A DNA stretch of 64,000 nucleotides from contig NC_019962.1 of NCBI RefSeq assembly GCF_000230735.2, forward strand, positions 558,001-622,000, read 5' to 3'. The position numbers were made by a program, and so were the translations under genes. The stretch's first letter is position 1. Each line of letters starts with the position of its first letter. Positions 15,784-23,257 of the stretch are shown piece after piece. The notes under the pieces were generated by a model. It did no database searches. It worked only from the letters and a program-made list of their open reading frames with translations, and was not told the origin of the DNA. The stretch comes from Natrinema pellirubrum DSM 15624 (lineage in GTDB: Archaea; Halobacteriota; Halobacteria; Halobacteriales; Natrialbaceae).

Positions 15784-16419
15784 ATGGCTATCGATCTGCC
15801 GCCCGCAGTGGCCGACGACTGGCACCACGTCGGCGGCCGGACCGACGACCGGAGCCTCTCGCTGGCGACGATCACCGCCGAGACGGCCGTCTTCGAACAC
15901 CGGCCGACCGCCGACGCCCTCGAGCGGCTCCGCACCGACGGCGACGTGCCGGCTCGGTCGCTGTTCACCGTCGACCTCGAGATTACCCCCTCCCTCTCGG
16001 CGATCGGGCTCGATCCCGGCGACGCCCTCGAGCTGGCCGCCCCGAAGGCCCGTGACGGCGTCGTCGAGACACTCGCCGACGACGGGATCAAGGTCGGCGC
16101 GGAACGCGCAAACGAGTACATCGACCGGCCCGACGGGGCCATCGGCCACCTGACGGTCCTCGAGGCCGCGTACCCGATCGATTCGAACGCGGCGACCGAC
16201 GGCGGGACGCCCGATGACGACTCCGTGACCATCGACGCCGAGGTCCACGCTGCGGTCTGGCCCGACGGCGAGTCCTACACGCTGGCCGGCGGCCTCCTCC
16301 CGCTCGAGGCCCCCGAGTCGGACCTGCTGGCGGCCGCCCTCGACGTCGATCCGGCCCGCGACCGGGAGGCGATCGTCGACCTGTTCCGGGGGCTCGACCT
16401 CGAGTCCGACGGCGACTGA
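15784..16419 (+). CDS. conserved haloarchaeal hypothetical protein
   Basis: This is a 211-residue soluble acidic protein starting MAIDLPPAVADDWHHVGGR. It has an alternating alpha/beta pattern and no membrane span, metal motif or nucleotide-binding loop. Codon choice and acidic composition match neighbouring genes, so it is coding. It lies 47 nt after the symporter gene on the same strand and could be co-transcribed. I do not recognise a family, and no function is suggested. Confidence 0.8.
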   Translation: MAIDLPPAVADDWHHVGGRTDDRSLSLATITAETAVFEHRPTADALERLRTDGDVPARSLFTVDLEITPSLSAIGLDPGDALELAAPKARDGVVETLADDGIKVGAERANEYIDRPDGAIGHLTVLEAAYPIDSNAATDGGTPDDDSVTIDAEVHAAVWPDGESYTLAGGLLPLEAPESDLLAAALDVDPARDREAIVDLFRGLDLESDGD

Positions 16420-16468
16420 CCGTCGCTCTGTCGTAATAATTAGGTGATCGGGGCGTGATCACCCAACC

Positions 16469-16696
16469 ATGGCACACTACGGCGGTCGGAACTATTCGAA
16501 ACTGACGAAGACCGGCTTTTTTGTCGGCCTCGCGCTCTTTGTCGTCGGCACGGGAACCGAACTGGTCGGCCACGCCCTCTTTGGCTCGCTCCCGCAGTGG
16601 GAGAACTCCCTGCTGTTCGCGATGGCGCTCGTCGGCTTCGCGATCGGATTCGCGTCGCCGTTCGTGTTCGGGATCATCATGCCGCTCGTCGAATAA
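16469..16696 (+). CDS. 75-residue membrane protein with two helices
   Basis: It starts MAHYGGRNYSKLTKTGFF and has two hydrophobic helices, about residues 15-38 ('GLALFVVGTGTELVGHAL') and 48-73 ('LLFAMALVGFAIGFASPFVF'). This organisation is widespread among haloarchaeal small membrane proteins. Upstream lies 'TAATAATTA' (16433-16441), a plausible TATA element about 30 nt before the start. A small hairpin (AGTTAG, loop ACAC, CTAACT) at 16716-16731 follows the stop and could end transcription. Function is unknown. Confidence 0.8.
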   Translation: MAHYGGRNYSKLTKTGFFVGLALFVVGTGTELVGHALFGSLPQWENSLLFAMALVGFAIGFASPFVFGIIMPLVE

Positions 16697-16715
16697 CGGT
16701 CATCTTCTGCAGATT

Positions 16716-16731
16716 AGTTAGACACCTAACT
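16716..16731 (+). terminator. possible hairpin after the small membrane protein gene
   Basis: A perfect 6-bp stem with a 4-nt loop lies 20 nt past the stop codon. No T-run follows, so a termination role is uncertain. From here to 16870 the sequence is strikingly A/T-rich and contains 'GTATAATA' (16836-16843), probably the TATA box of the next gene. Confidence 0.3.
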
Positions 16732-16870
16732 GCGTTTCACTCATAAACAGATGGGCTCGAGACTAGTTGTTCTGCTATATACTCAATTCAAAAATTAAAA
16801 TAAATCAATATTACTTCCGTATAGAAATGTCATAAAGTATAATAGGGATTGGTTGCCATGTGAAAGAGAA

Positions 16871-17293
16871 ATGGATAGAAGAACCTATTTAACGACGACA
16901 GCAGGTGTGATCGGCGCAGTAGGATTAGCTGGTTGCTCAGGCGACGAAGGTGATTTTGAGGGCGGAAATGGCAACGGTAACGGGAACGGTAATAATGGCT
17001 CCTCAAATGACGTAGAATTGCTGAATCACGAATTGGTCCGAGAAAATGAGGGAGGAATGGCAGAAACCGTTTCAGTTGACGGAGAAGCTGAAAACGTGAG
17101 CGGGAGTGAACTCTCCTATGCGGAAGTCGAAGTAAAATTCTATGAAGGGGATACCTTAGCGGATAGTTTCCTCGACAACGTGAATAATCTCGGAGCAGGG
17201 GAGACATGGGCCTTTAGCGTGCAGTATACGGGTATGGGAGAGGATGCAGCTGCGATTACGGATTACGAGATCCGGGCGGGGACATCGCTATAG
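16871..17293 (+). CDS. low-GC Tat/lipobox lipoprotein (FxLYD-like domain)
   Basis: The 140-residue protein starts MDRRTYLTTTAGVIGAVGLA and has a lipobox 'LAGC' with Cys22 as the likely lipidation site; the Arg pair at positions 3-4 suggests Tat export. A Gly-Asn repeat linker (GNGNGNGNGN type) separates it from a beta-rich C-terminal domain. That domain has the pattern of FxLYD proteins: 'LSYAEVEVKFYEGDTLADSF' and 'AGETWAFSVQYT'. Codon use is clearly more A/T-rich than in all neighbours, as is the upstream region, suggesting recent acquisition. The likely location is the outer face of the membrane. Function is unknown. Confidence 0.82.
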   Translation: MDRRTYLTTTAGVIGAVGLAGCSGDEGDFEGGNGNGNGNGNNGSSNDVELLNHELVRENEGGMAETVSVDGEAENVSGSELSYAEVEVKFYEGDTLADSFLDNVNNLGAGETWAFSVQYTGMGEDAAAITDYEIRAGTSL

Positions 17294-17377
17294 ACTCTCC
17301 GAATACGATCTCAGAACGTCTCGACCGGTAGAAAATCGGAATCACCGGGTGTAGACCGATGATCTAAAGACTGCACT

Positions 17378-17387
17378 TTTATAAATA
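17378..17387 (+). promoter_or_regulatory. TATA box of the HFX_2341-type regulator gene
   Basis: TTTATAAATA is a near-ideal archaeal TATA box, about 25 nt before the ATG at 17407. It predicts a leaderless transcript. The imperfect 'CTACGTACCACGT' between box and start could be an operator. Confidence 0.6.
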
Positions 17388-17406
17388 GCATTGCTACGTA
17401 CCACGT

Positions 17407-18306
17407 ATGCAAACCCACATCGTCCCGGTCGGCTTCGACTACGACCGGCTGATCGCGCCGCTGGTCCGCGATCAGATCGACGTCGACAGCGTCATTCTGC
17501 TCGAGGGCGCGGTCGGGAGCGAGGCCAACGTCGAGTACTCCCGGCACCTCTCTCAGAAACTCGAGACCGATTTCAAGAACCTGCTGGGGGCCGACACCGA
17601 TCGGTTCGTCCTCGAGGACGTCTACGACTACGACGACGCCTTCGAGCAGGCCTACGAACTCATTACTGCGGAACTGGACGCCGGCAACGAGGTCTGGGTC
17701 AACGTCGCCGCGATGCCCCGGACGGTGAGTTTCGCCTTCGCTAACGCCGCCCACTCGCTGATGGTCGAACGGGAGGAGGACCGCGAGGGGATCCACACCT
17801 ACTACACCGCCCCCGAGAAGTACCTCGAGACGGAACTCGCCGAGGAGTTGCGCGAGCAGATCGCCCTGCTCGAGGACCTTCGCGAGGACGACGATCCCGA
17901 AGACGACCGGATCCAGACGCGACTCGAGAGCGCACGGAACCTGTTGGCCGAGTTCGACGAGCGCGGGACGACGATCGGCGCGAAGGAGATCGATGGCAAA
18001 CACATCGTCGAGTTACCGGTCGCTTCCTTCTCGAACGTCAAACCCTTCGAGGAACTCATCCTGTACAAGCTCGGCGAGGACGGCGAGTTCGACTCCGTCT
18101 CGGAACTCGCGGAGTCGCTGGCCCGTGAACTCAACGAGGAATACACCGACAGCTTCCGCTCGAAGGTCATCTACAACGTCGACCGGCTGGGGCCGGGCGG
18201 CAAGGGCTACATCGAGCGCGAGGAACACGGCAAGTCCTACCGGACGCGACTCTCCCGGATCGGCGAACTGTGGGTGCGCGCCCACTCCGACGACGGCGAG
18301 AACTGA
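17407..18306 (+). CDS. HFX_2341-type transcriptional regulator (DUF6293; CARF-like N-terminal domain)
   Basis: This 299-residue protein starts MQTHIVPVGFDYDRLIAPLV. The N-terminal half has a Rossmann-like order: a first strand with 'IVPVGFDYDRL', a second with 'VDSVILLEG', and later 'NEVWVNVAAMPRTVSFAFA'. This is the arrangement seen in Csa3/CARF-type sensor domains. A linker helix region leads to a C-terminal winged helix, about residues 215-290, with 'EELILYKLGEDGEFDSVSEL' and a wing 'KGYIEREEHGKSYRTRLSR'. It matches the haloarchaeal HFX_2341 regulator family. It probably senses a small ligand and binds DNA. No CRISPR genes are present in the window. Confidence 0.85.
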   Translation: MQTHIVPVGFDYDRLIAPLVRDQIDVDSVILLEGAVGSEANVEYSRHLSQKLETDFKNLLGADTDRFVLEDVYDYDDAFEQAYELITAELDAGNEVWVNVAAMPRTVSFAFANAAHSLMVEREEDREGIHTYYTAPEKYLETELAEELREQIALLEDLREDDDPEDDRIQTRLESARNLLAEFDERGTTIGAKEIDGKHIVELPVASFSNVKPFEELILYKLGEDGEFDSVSELAESLARELNEEYTDSFRSKVIYNVDRLGPGGKGYIEREEHGKSYRTRLSRIGELWVRAHSDDGEN

Positions 18307-18537
18307 GCCGACCGCGGACGGGGTCGCCGTCGACTCGGTCGGACGCTCGAGTCGACGACGAAAGTGCTATCAGGATCGCCGGCCGAAGTGACGGACATGC
18401 CAGTCTCCGTCGCGGTCGCGTTCGGCCGCCGTGAAGGGGCGCGCGACACCGTTTTCGTAGGGGCGTCCTAGCCCCCGCCTCCCACCCCGTTTCGACGGAT
18501 GTATTGTCGCCGACCAGCATTCACCGAGCAACGACCG

Positions 18538-18545
18538 CTTTATGC
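18538..18545 (+). promoter_or_regulatory. TATA box upstream of valS
   Basis: CTTTATGC lies about 30 nt before the ATG of a 12-codon ORF and about 65 nt before valS. A leaderless start would fall at the small ORF. In the 300 nt between 18307 and 18606 I see nothing else but this promoter and the small ORF. Confidence 0.5.
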
Positions 18546-18571
18546 ACGATAGCCAATCCGACAGTTCGACG

Positions 18572-18610
18572 ATGGAACGCCGACGCCCGCGACGGGCGGT
18601 GAGAGCATGA
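18572..18610 (+). CDS. 12-codon upstream ORF of valS (possible leader peptide)
   Basis: ATG at 18572 opens a frame encoding MERRRPRRAVRA and ends in TGA at 18608-18610, overlapping the valS start as ATGA. Six of the 12 residues are Arg. The ORF starts where transcription would begin from the TATA box at 18538, so it could be translated from a leaderless mRNA, with valS reached by re-initiation. Chance occurrence in high-GC DNA is possible. Confidence 0.35.
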   Translation: MERRRPRRAVRA

Positions 18611-21309
18611 GTACGGACCGGACCGACGAGCCGAGCCTCGAGGGCGGCTACGACCCCGAGGCGGTCGAGTCGCGCTGGCAGGAGCGCTGGGTCGATTCGG
18701 ACGTCTACGCCTACGACGGCGATGAGAAGCGCGACCCCAACACGGTCTATGCGATCGACACGCCGCCGCCGACGGTCTCGGGCAGCCTGCACATGGGCCA
18801 CCTCTACGGCTCGACCCTGCAGGACTTCGCCGCGCGATTCCAGCGGATGGCCGACGGCGACGTCCTCTTTCCCTTCGGCTACGACGACAACGGGATCGCG
18901 AGCGAGCGCCTGACCGAGAAGGAGCTGGACATTCGCCATCAGGACTACGAGCGCCGGGAGTTTCAGGAACTCTGCCGCGAGGTCTGTACGGAGTACGAGG
19001 CCGAGTTCACGGAGAAGATGCAGAACCTCGGGACCTCGATCGATTGGAACAACACCTACAAGACGATCGAACCGCGCGTCCAGCGGATCTCCCAGCTGTC
19101 CTTCCTCGACCTCTACGAGAAGGGCCGCGAGTACCGGAAGAAGGCGCCCGCGATCTGGTGTCCCGAGTGCGAGACGGCCATCTCGCAGGTCGAGATGGAA
19201 GACGACGAGCGGGGCTCGCACTTCAACGACATCGCGTTCGAATTGGTCGGCGACGACGCCCCCCGCGAAGAATTCATCATCTCGACGACACGACCCGAGC
19301 TGATCCCGGCTTGTGTCTCCGTCTTCGTCCACCCCGACGACGAGGAGAACCAGGACCTGATCGGCGAGACCGCTCGCATCCCGATCTTCGGCCACGAGGT
19401 GCCGATCATCGAGGACGAGCGCGTCGACATGGAGAAAGGCAGCGGCGTCGTGATGTGTTGTACCTTCGGCGACCAGAACGACATCGAGTGGTACCAGGCC
19501 CACGACCTGCCGCTTCGTGTCGCCATCGACGAGTCCGCGACGATGACCGACCTCGCCGGCGACTACGAGGGCATGTCAACCGAGGAGGCCCGCGAGGCAA
19601 TCGTCGAGGACCTCGAGGACGAGGGCTCTCTCAGGGACCGCTGGGAGATCACCCACGCGGTTCAGGTCCACGAACGCTGTGACACCGCCGTCGAGTACCG
19701 CGTCTCCAAGCAGTGGTACGTCGAGATCCTGGATCACAAGGAAGAGTACCTCGAGGCCGGCCGGGAGATGGACTGGTACCCGGAGAAGATGTTCTCTCGC
19801 TACCAGCACTGGATCGAGGGCCTCGAGTGGGACTGGCTGATCTCGCGCCAGCGCGACTCGGGGATCCCGTTCCCGGTCTGGTACTGCGCCGACTGCGACC
19901 ACGAGGTCATGGCCGAGAAGGAAGACCTTCCGGTCGATCCGCTCTCCGACGAGCCCCCGGTCGATAGCTGTCCCGAGTGCGGGGCCGACGACTTCGTTCC
20001 GGAAGACGACGTCTTCGACACGTGGGCGACCTCCTCGCTGACGCCACTGATCAACGCGGGCTGGGACTGGGACGCCGACAGCGGGGCGTTCACCATGGAC
20101 AACCCCGAACTCTACCCCTTCGATCTCCGTCCGCAGGGCCACGACATCATCTCCTTCTGGCTGTTCCACACCATCGTCAAGTGCTACGAACACACCGGCG
20201 AGGTGCCCTTCGACGCGACGATGATCAACGGCCACGTCTTGGACGAGAACCGCGAGAAGATGTCGAAATCGAGAGGAAACATCGTCGCCCCTGACGAGGT
20301 CCTGGCGGAGTATCCCGTCGACGCAGTCCGGTTCTGGGCCGCAAGCGCCGCCGTCGGCGACGACTTCCCGTACCAGGAGAAGGACCTGACCGCGGGCGAG
20401 AAACTCCTCCGGAAGCTCTGGAACGCCTCGAAGCTCGTCGACACCCTCGCACCGCGCGAGCCTGACGAACCCGCCAACCTCGAGGCGATCGACCGCTGGC
20501 TGCTGGCCGAACTGGACGACGCCGTCGCGGATCTCACGGCCCACTTCGAGGACTACGAGTTCGCGAAGGCCCGCGACCGCCTGCGAACGTTCTTCTGGAA
20601 CACGTTCTGTGACGACTACCTCGAGATCGCCAAGACCCGCGAGGACAACCCCTCGACCCAGTACGCGCTACGGACGGCCCACCGGACCTTCCTCGAGCTG
20701 TGGGCGCCGTTCCTCCCCCACGCGACCGAGGAGATCTGGCAGGCCGTCTACAGCGACGATCCCGCGGCCCTCGAGGACAGCAGCATCCACGTCCGCGACT
20801 GGCCCGACCCGCAGGGGTACGAGGCCGACCTCGAGGCCGGCGAGACCGCGATGGAGGTTATCTCCGCGCTGCGCCGCTACAAAAGCGAGAACCAGCTCCC
20901 GCTGAACGCCGACCTCGAGTCGGTGTCGGTCTACGGCCCGGTCGACGGCTTCGAGGACGCGATCCGGAACGTGATGCACGTGCGGGATCTCACGCTGCTC
21001 GAGGACGAGCCCGAAATCTCGACCGAGGTCGCCGCGATCGACCTCGACTACTCCACGCTCGGGCCGAAGTTCGGCTCGAAGGTCGGCGAGATCGACAGCG
21101 GTATCGAGAGCGGCGAGTACGAGATCGACGATGGCGCGGAGCCACGCTCCGCGGACAACTCGAGCGGCGATGAGCCGCGAGAGGGTCGCGTGCTGCGCGT
21201 CGCCGGCGAGGAACTCGAGGACGACCTCTTCGAAGTCGAACTCGAGCGGACCTACTCCGGCGAGGGCGAGATGATCGAGACCGAGTCGGCGGTCGTTATC
21301 CTCGAGTAG
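18607..21309 (+). CDS. valS: valyl-tRNA synthetase
   Basis: The 900-residue class I enzyme charges tRNA(Val) with valine. The HIGH-type motif is HMGH at residues 62-65 in 'TVSGSLHMGHLYG', and KMSKS is at residues 551-555 ('REKMSKSRGN'). A CP1 editing domain lies between them, and zinc-ribbon-like Cys pairs appear at 'IWCPEC' and 'CADCDHEV...CPECGADD'. The anticodon-binding domain follows after residue 610. Near the C-terminus, about residues 842-862, there is a short Gly/Ser/Arg/Pro-rich insert encoded by palindromic DNA. The start is supported by alignment with the typical 'LEGGYDPEAVESRWQ' opening. Confidence 0.97.
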   Translation: MSTDRTDEPSLEGGYDPEAVESRWQERWVDSDVYAYDGDEKRDPNTVYAIDTPPPTVSGSLHMGHLYGSTLQDFAARFQRMADGDVLFPFGYDDNGIASERLTEKELDIRHQDYERREFQELCREVCTEYEAEFTEKMQNLGTSIDWNNTYKTIEPRVQRISQLSFLDLYEKGREYRKKAPAIWCPECETAISQVEMEDDERGSHFNDIAFELVGDDAPREEFIISTTRPELIPACVSVFVHPDDEENQDLIGETARIPIFGHEVPIIEDERVDMEKGSGVVMCCTFGDQNDIEWYQAHDLPLRVAIDESATMTDLAGDYEGMSTEEAREAIVEDLEDEGSLRDRWEITHAVQVHERCDTAVEYRVSKQWYVEILDHKEEYLEAGREMDWYPEKMFSRYQHWIEGLEWDWLISRQRDSGIPFPVWYCADCDHEVMAEKEDLPVDPLSDEPPVDSCPECGADDFVPEDDVFDTWATSSLTPLINAGWDWDADSGAFTMDNPELYPFDLRPQGHDIISFWLFHTIVKCYEHTGEVPFDATMINGHVLDENREKMSKSRGNIVAPDEVLAEYPVDAVRFWAASAAVGDDFPYQEKDLTAGEKLLRKLWNASKLVDTLAPREPDEPANLEAIDRWLLAELDDAVADLTAHFEDYEFAKARDRLRTFFWNTFCDDYLEIAKTREDNPSTQYALRTAHRTFLELWAPFLPHATEEIWQAVYSDDPAALEDSSIHVRDWPDPQGYEADLEAGETAMEVISALRRYKSENQLPLNADLESVSVYGPVDGFEDAIRNVMHVRDLTLLEDEPEISTEVAAIDLDYSTLGPKFGSKVGEIDSGIESGEYEIDDGAEPRSADNSSGDEPREGRVLRVAGEELEDDLFEVELERTYSGEGEMIETESAVVILE

Positions 21310-21362
21310 CACCGCCGTCTCCCGATTCGTCGTTTCGCGGATGCGAGCGCCGTTCGCGACTG

Positions 21363-22070
21363 CTACCCGTTCGCGGCCCGCGATCGCTCGAGTTTTTGCA
21401 CCCGGATCGCGAGCGCGAGAAACAGCGCCAGCAGGACGAACGTGACCTCGCCGGCGGCGATCACGCCCAGCGCGTCGGCCTCGAGAAACATCGCCTTCGC
21501 GCGCTCGACGGGGATGATCGTGTGGTGGGGCTCGCCGACGATCGGGACGAAGTAGTCGACGATCAGGTTGCTCCAGTACCAGACGGCGGCGACGCCGACG
21601 GCCCACACCGGGAAGTCGCTGATCCGGTGGAGGACGAAGGCCTGAACGACCATCGCGAGGTGACTCCAGAAGAGGAAGTGATACATCCAGACGGGGAGGG
21701 ACGCGTAGGAGTCGGCAAAGGCAAGCAGCGTGTACGGCGTCCACAGGCCCAACACGACGTTGCCGAAAAAGGCGAGCGCGGTCAGCCACGGCTGCTCGCG
21801 ACCCAGTTTCCAGGCGGCGATCGCCAGCGCGATAAACAGCGTCGCGAGCGGGCTGTCGGGCACCCAGGGCCACAGCGCGGTTGCGGTCCCGGCGAACTGT
21901 CCCGAGTAGTACCAGAAGCCAAAGGCCGTCCCCGCGAGGTTGATCGCTACGACCAGCCACGCAAAGCGCAGGCCGAGGTCCTCGAGCGCTCTCGGGACCG
22001 GCGCGAGATAGGCCGGGAGCGACTCCTCGTCGCCACGTTCGCGCTCCGCCGTCCGGGTCGACGCGGTCAT
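21363..22070 (-). CDS. DUF1405 family membrane protein
   Basis: This 235-residue integral membrane protein has about six helices. Signatures of DUF1405 are seen: 'AINLAGTAFGFWYYSGQF', 'WVPDSPLATLFIALA', 'LGLWTPYTLL' and 'VWYWSNLIVDYF'. The family is conserved in bacteria and haloarchaea, and its function is not established. The start at 22070 (MTASTRTAERERG) is preferred; a longer frame upstream has unlikely composition. It converges with valS, with 53 nt between them. Confidence 0.88.
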   Translation of the reverse strand: MTASTRTAERERGDEESLPAYLAPVPRALEDLGLRFAWLVVAINLAGTAFGFWYYSGQFAGTATALWPWVPDSPLATLFIALAIAAWKLGREQPWLTALAFFGNVVLGLWTPYTLLAFADSYASLPVWMYHFLFWSHLAMVVQAFVLHRISDFPVWAVGVAAVWYWSNLIVDYFVPIVGEPHHTIIPVERAKAMFLEADALGVIAAGEVTFVLLALFLALAIRVQKLERSRAANG

Positions 22071-22309
22071 CGTCCGGCGCGACGGACGGCACCCGCAAAA
22101 CAGTAGCGGTCTCCGAACCGGCACGCGCTGCCTCGAGCATTGGTCGGGTCCGTGACCGCAGCCGGCCTCGGGAACGTCTCGCGAGCGATCCGACGGCCGA
22201 CGGCGCAACGGCGGCGATCGACCGCCGGGCGAGGCAAACGATCTCGAGGTCCGCGGCCGGACCGTTCCCAAAGAACACGCGTAAGTGCGACGACTCCTAA
22301 GCGCGCAGT

Positions 22310-23218
22310 ATGTCGGAACCAGCCGATCTCGAAGAACTACGACGCGGGACCGATCTCGTCAAGCGCGGGTTCGCGCGGATGCAGAAGGGCGGCGTCATCA
22401 TGGACGTCGTCAACGAAGAACAGGCCCGAATCGCCGAGGACGCCGGCGCGGTCGCCGTGATGGCCCTCGAGGCCGTTCCGGCCGACATCCGCAAACGCGG
22501 CGGCGTCGCCCGGATGGCCGACCCCGCCGACGTCGAGGCGATCGTCGACGAGGTCTCGATCCCGGTGATGGGTAAGTCCCGGATCGGCCACACCAAGGAG
22601 GCACAGATCCTCGAGGCGATCGGTGTCGACATGATCGACGAGTCGGAGGTCCTGACCCCGGCGGACGACGCCTACCACATCGACAAGCGTGACTTCACTG
22701 CGCCCTTCGTCTGTGGCGCGCGCAACCTCGGCGAGGCACTGCGCCGGGTCAACGAGGGCGCGGCGATGATCCGCACCAAAGGCGAAGCCGGTACCGGCGA
22801 CGTCAACCAGGCTGTCCACCACCAGCGGACGATCAAGGGCGCGATCCGCGAACTCGAAGGGATGACCCACGAGGAACGCGAGGCCTACGCCCGCGAGATC
22901 GAAGCGCCCGCGGAACTGGTCCACGAGACCGCCGAACTGGGTCGGCTTCCAGTGGTGAACTTCGCCGCCGGCGGCATCGCGACGCCGGCCGACGCCGCCC
23001 TGATGATGCACCACGAGTGCGACGGCATCTTCGTCGGCAGCGGGATCTTCGGCGCGGAGAACCCGCCCGCGATGGCCGAGGCGATCGTCGAGGCGACGAA
23101 CAACTGGGACGACCCCGAGCGACTGGCCGACATCTCGAAGAACCTCGGCAAGGGAATGAAAGGCGACGCGAACGCCGACCTTCCCGAGGAAGAGAAACTG
23201 CAGGACCGCGGCGTCTGA
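22310..23218 (+). CDS. pdxS: pyridoxal 5'-phosphate synthase lyase subunit PdxS
   Basis: This 302-residue TIM-barrel enzyme makes pyridoxal 5'-phosphate from ribose 5-phosphate, glyceraldehyde 3-phosphate and ammonia. Signatures are very strong: '[18 protein letters not shown]', '[20 protein letters not shown]', '[10 protein letters not shown]', '[20 protein letters not shown]' and 'GEAGTGDV'. The Lys of 'RMQKGG'-type and of 'DKRDFT' segments are the expected catalytic lysines. It normally works with the glutaminase PdxT, which is not in this window. A T-run (CTCGTTTTTCGG, about 23247-23258) follows the stop and may terminate transcription. Confidence 0.97.
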   Translation: MSEPADLEELRRGTDLVKRGFARMQKGGVIMDVVNEEQARIAEDAGAVAVMALEAVPADIRKRGGVARMADPADVEAIVDEVSIPVMGKSRIGHTKEAQILEAIGVDMIDESEVLTPADDAYHIDKRDFTAPFVCGARNLGEALRRVNEGAAMIRTKGEAGTGDVNQAVHHQRTIKGAIRELEGMTHEEREAYAREIEAPAELVHETAELGRLPVVNFAAGGIATPADAALMMHHECDGIFVGSGIFGAENPPAMAEAIVEATNNWDDPERLADISKNLGKGMKGDANADLPEEEKLQDRGV

Positions 23219-23257
23219 TCGGCATCGACTCGGTTTCGTCGACCGCTCGTTTTTCGG

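Noticed and set aside
18307..18606. T-box riboswitch or tRNA-like structure before valS
   Set aside because: T-boxes belong to bacteria, and no acceptor-stem or T-loop pattern was found. The short ORF and TATA box account for the visible signals.
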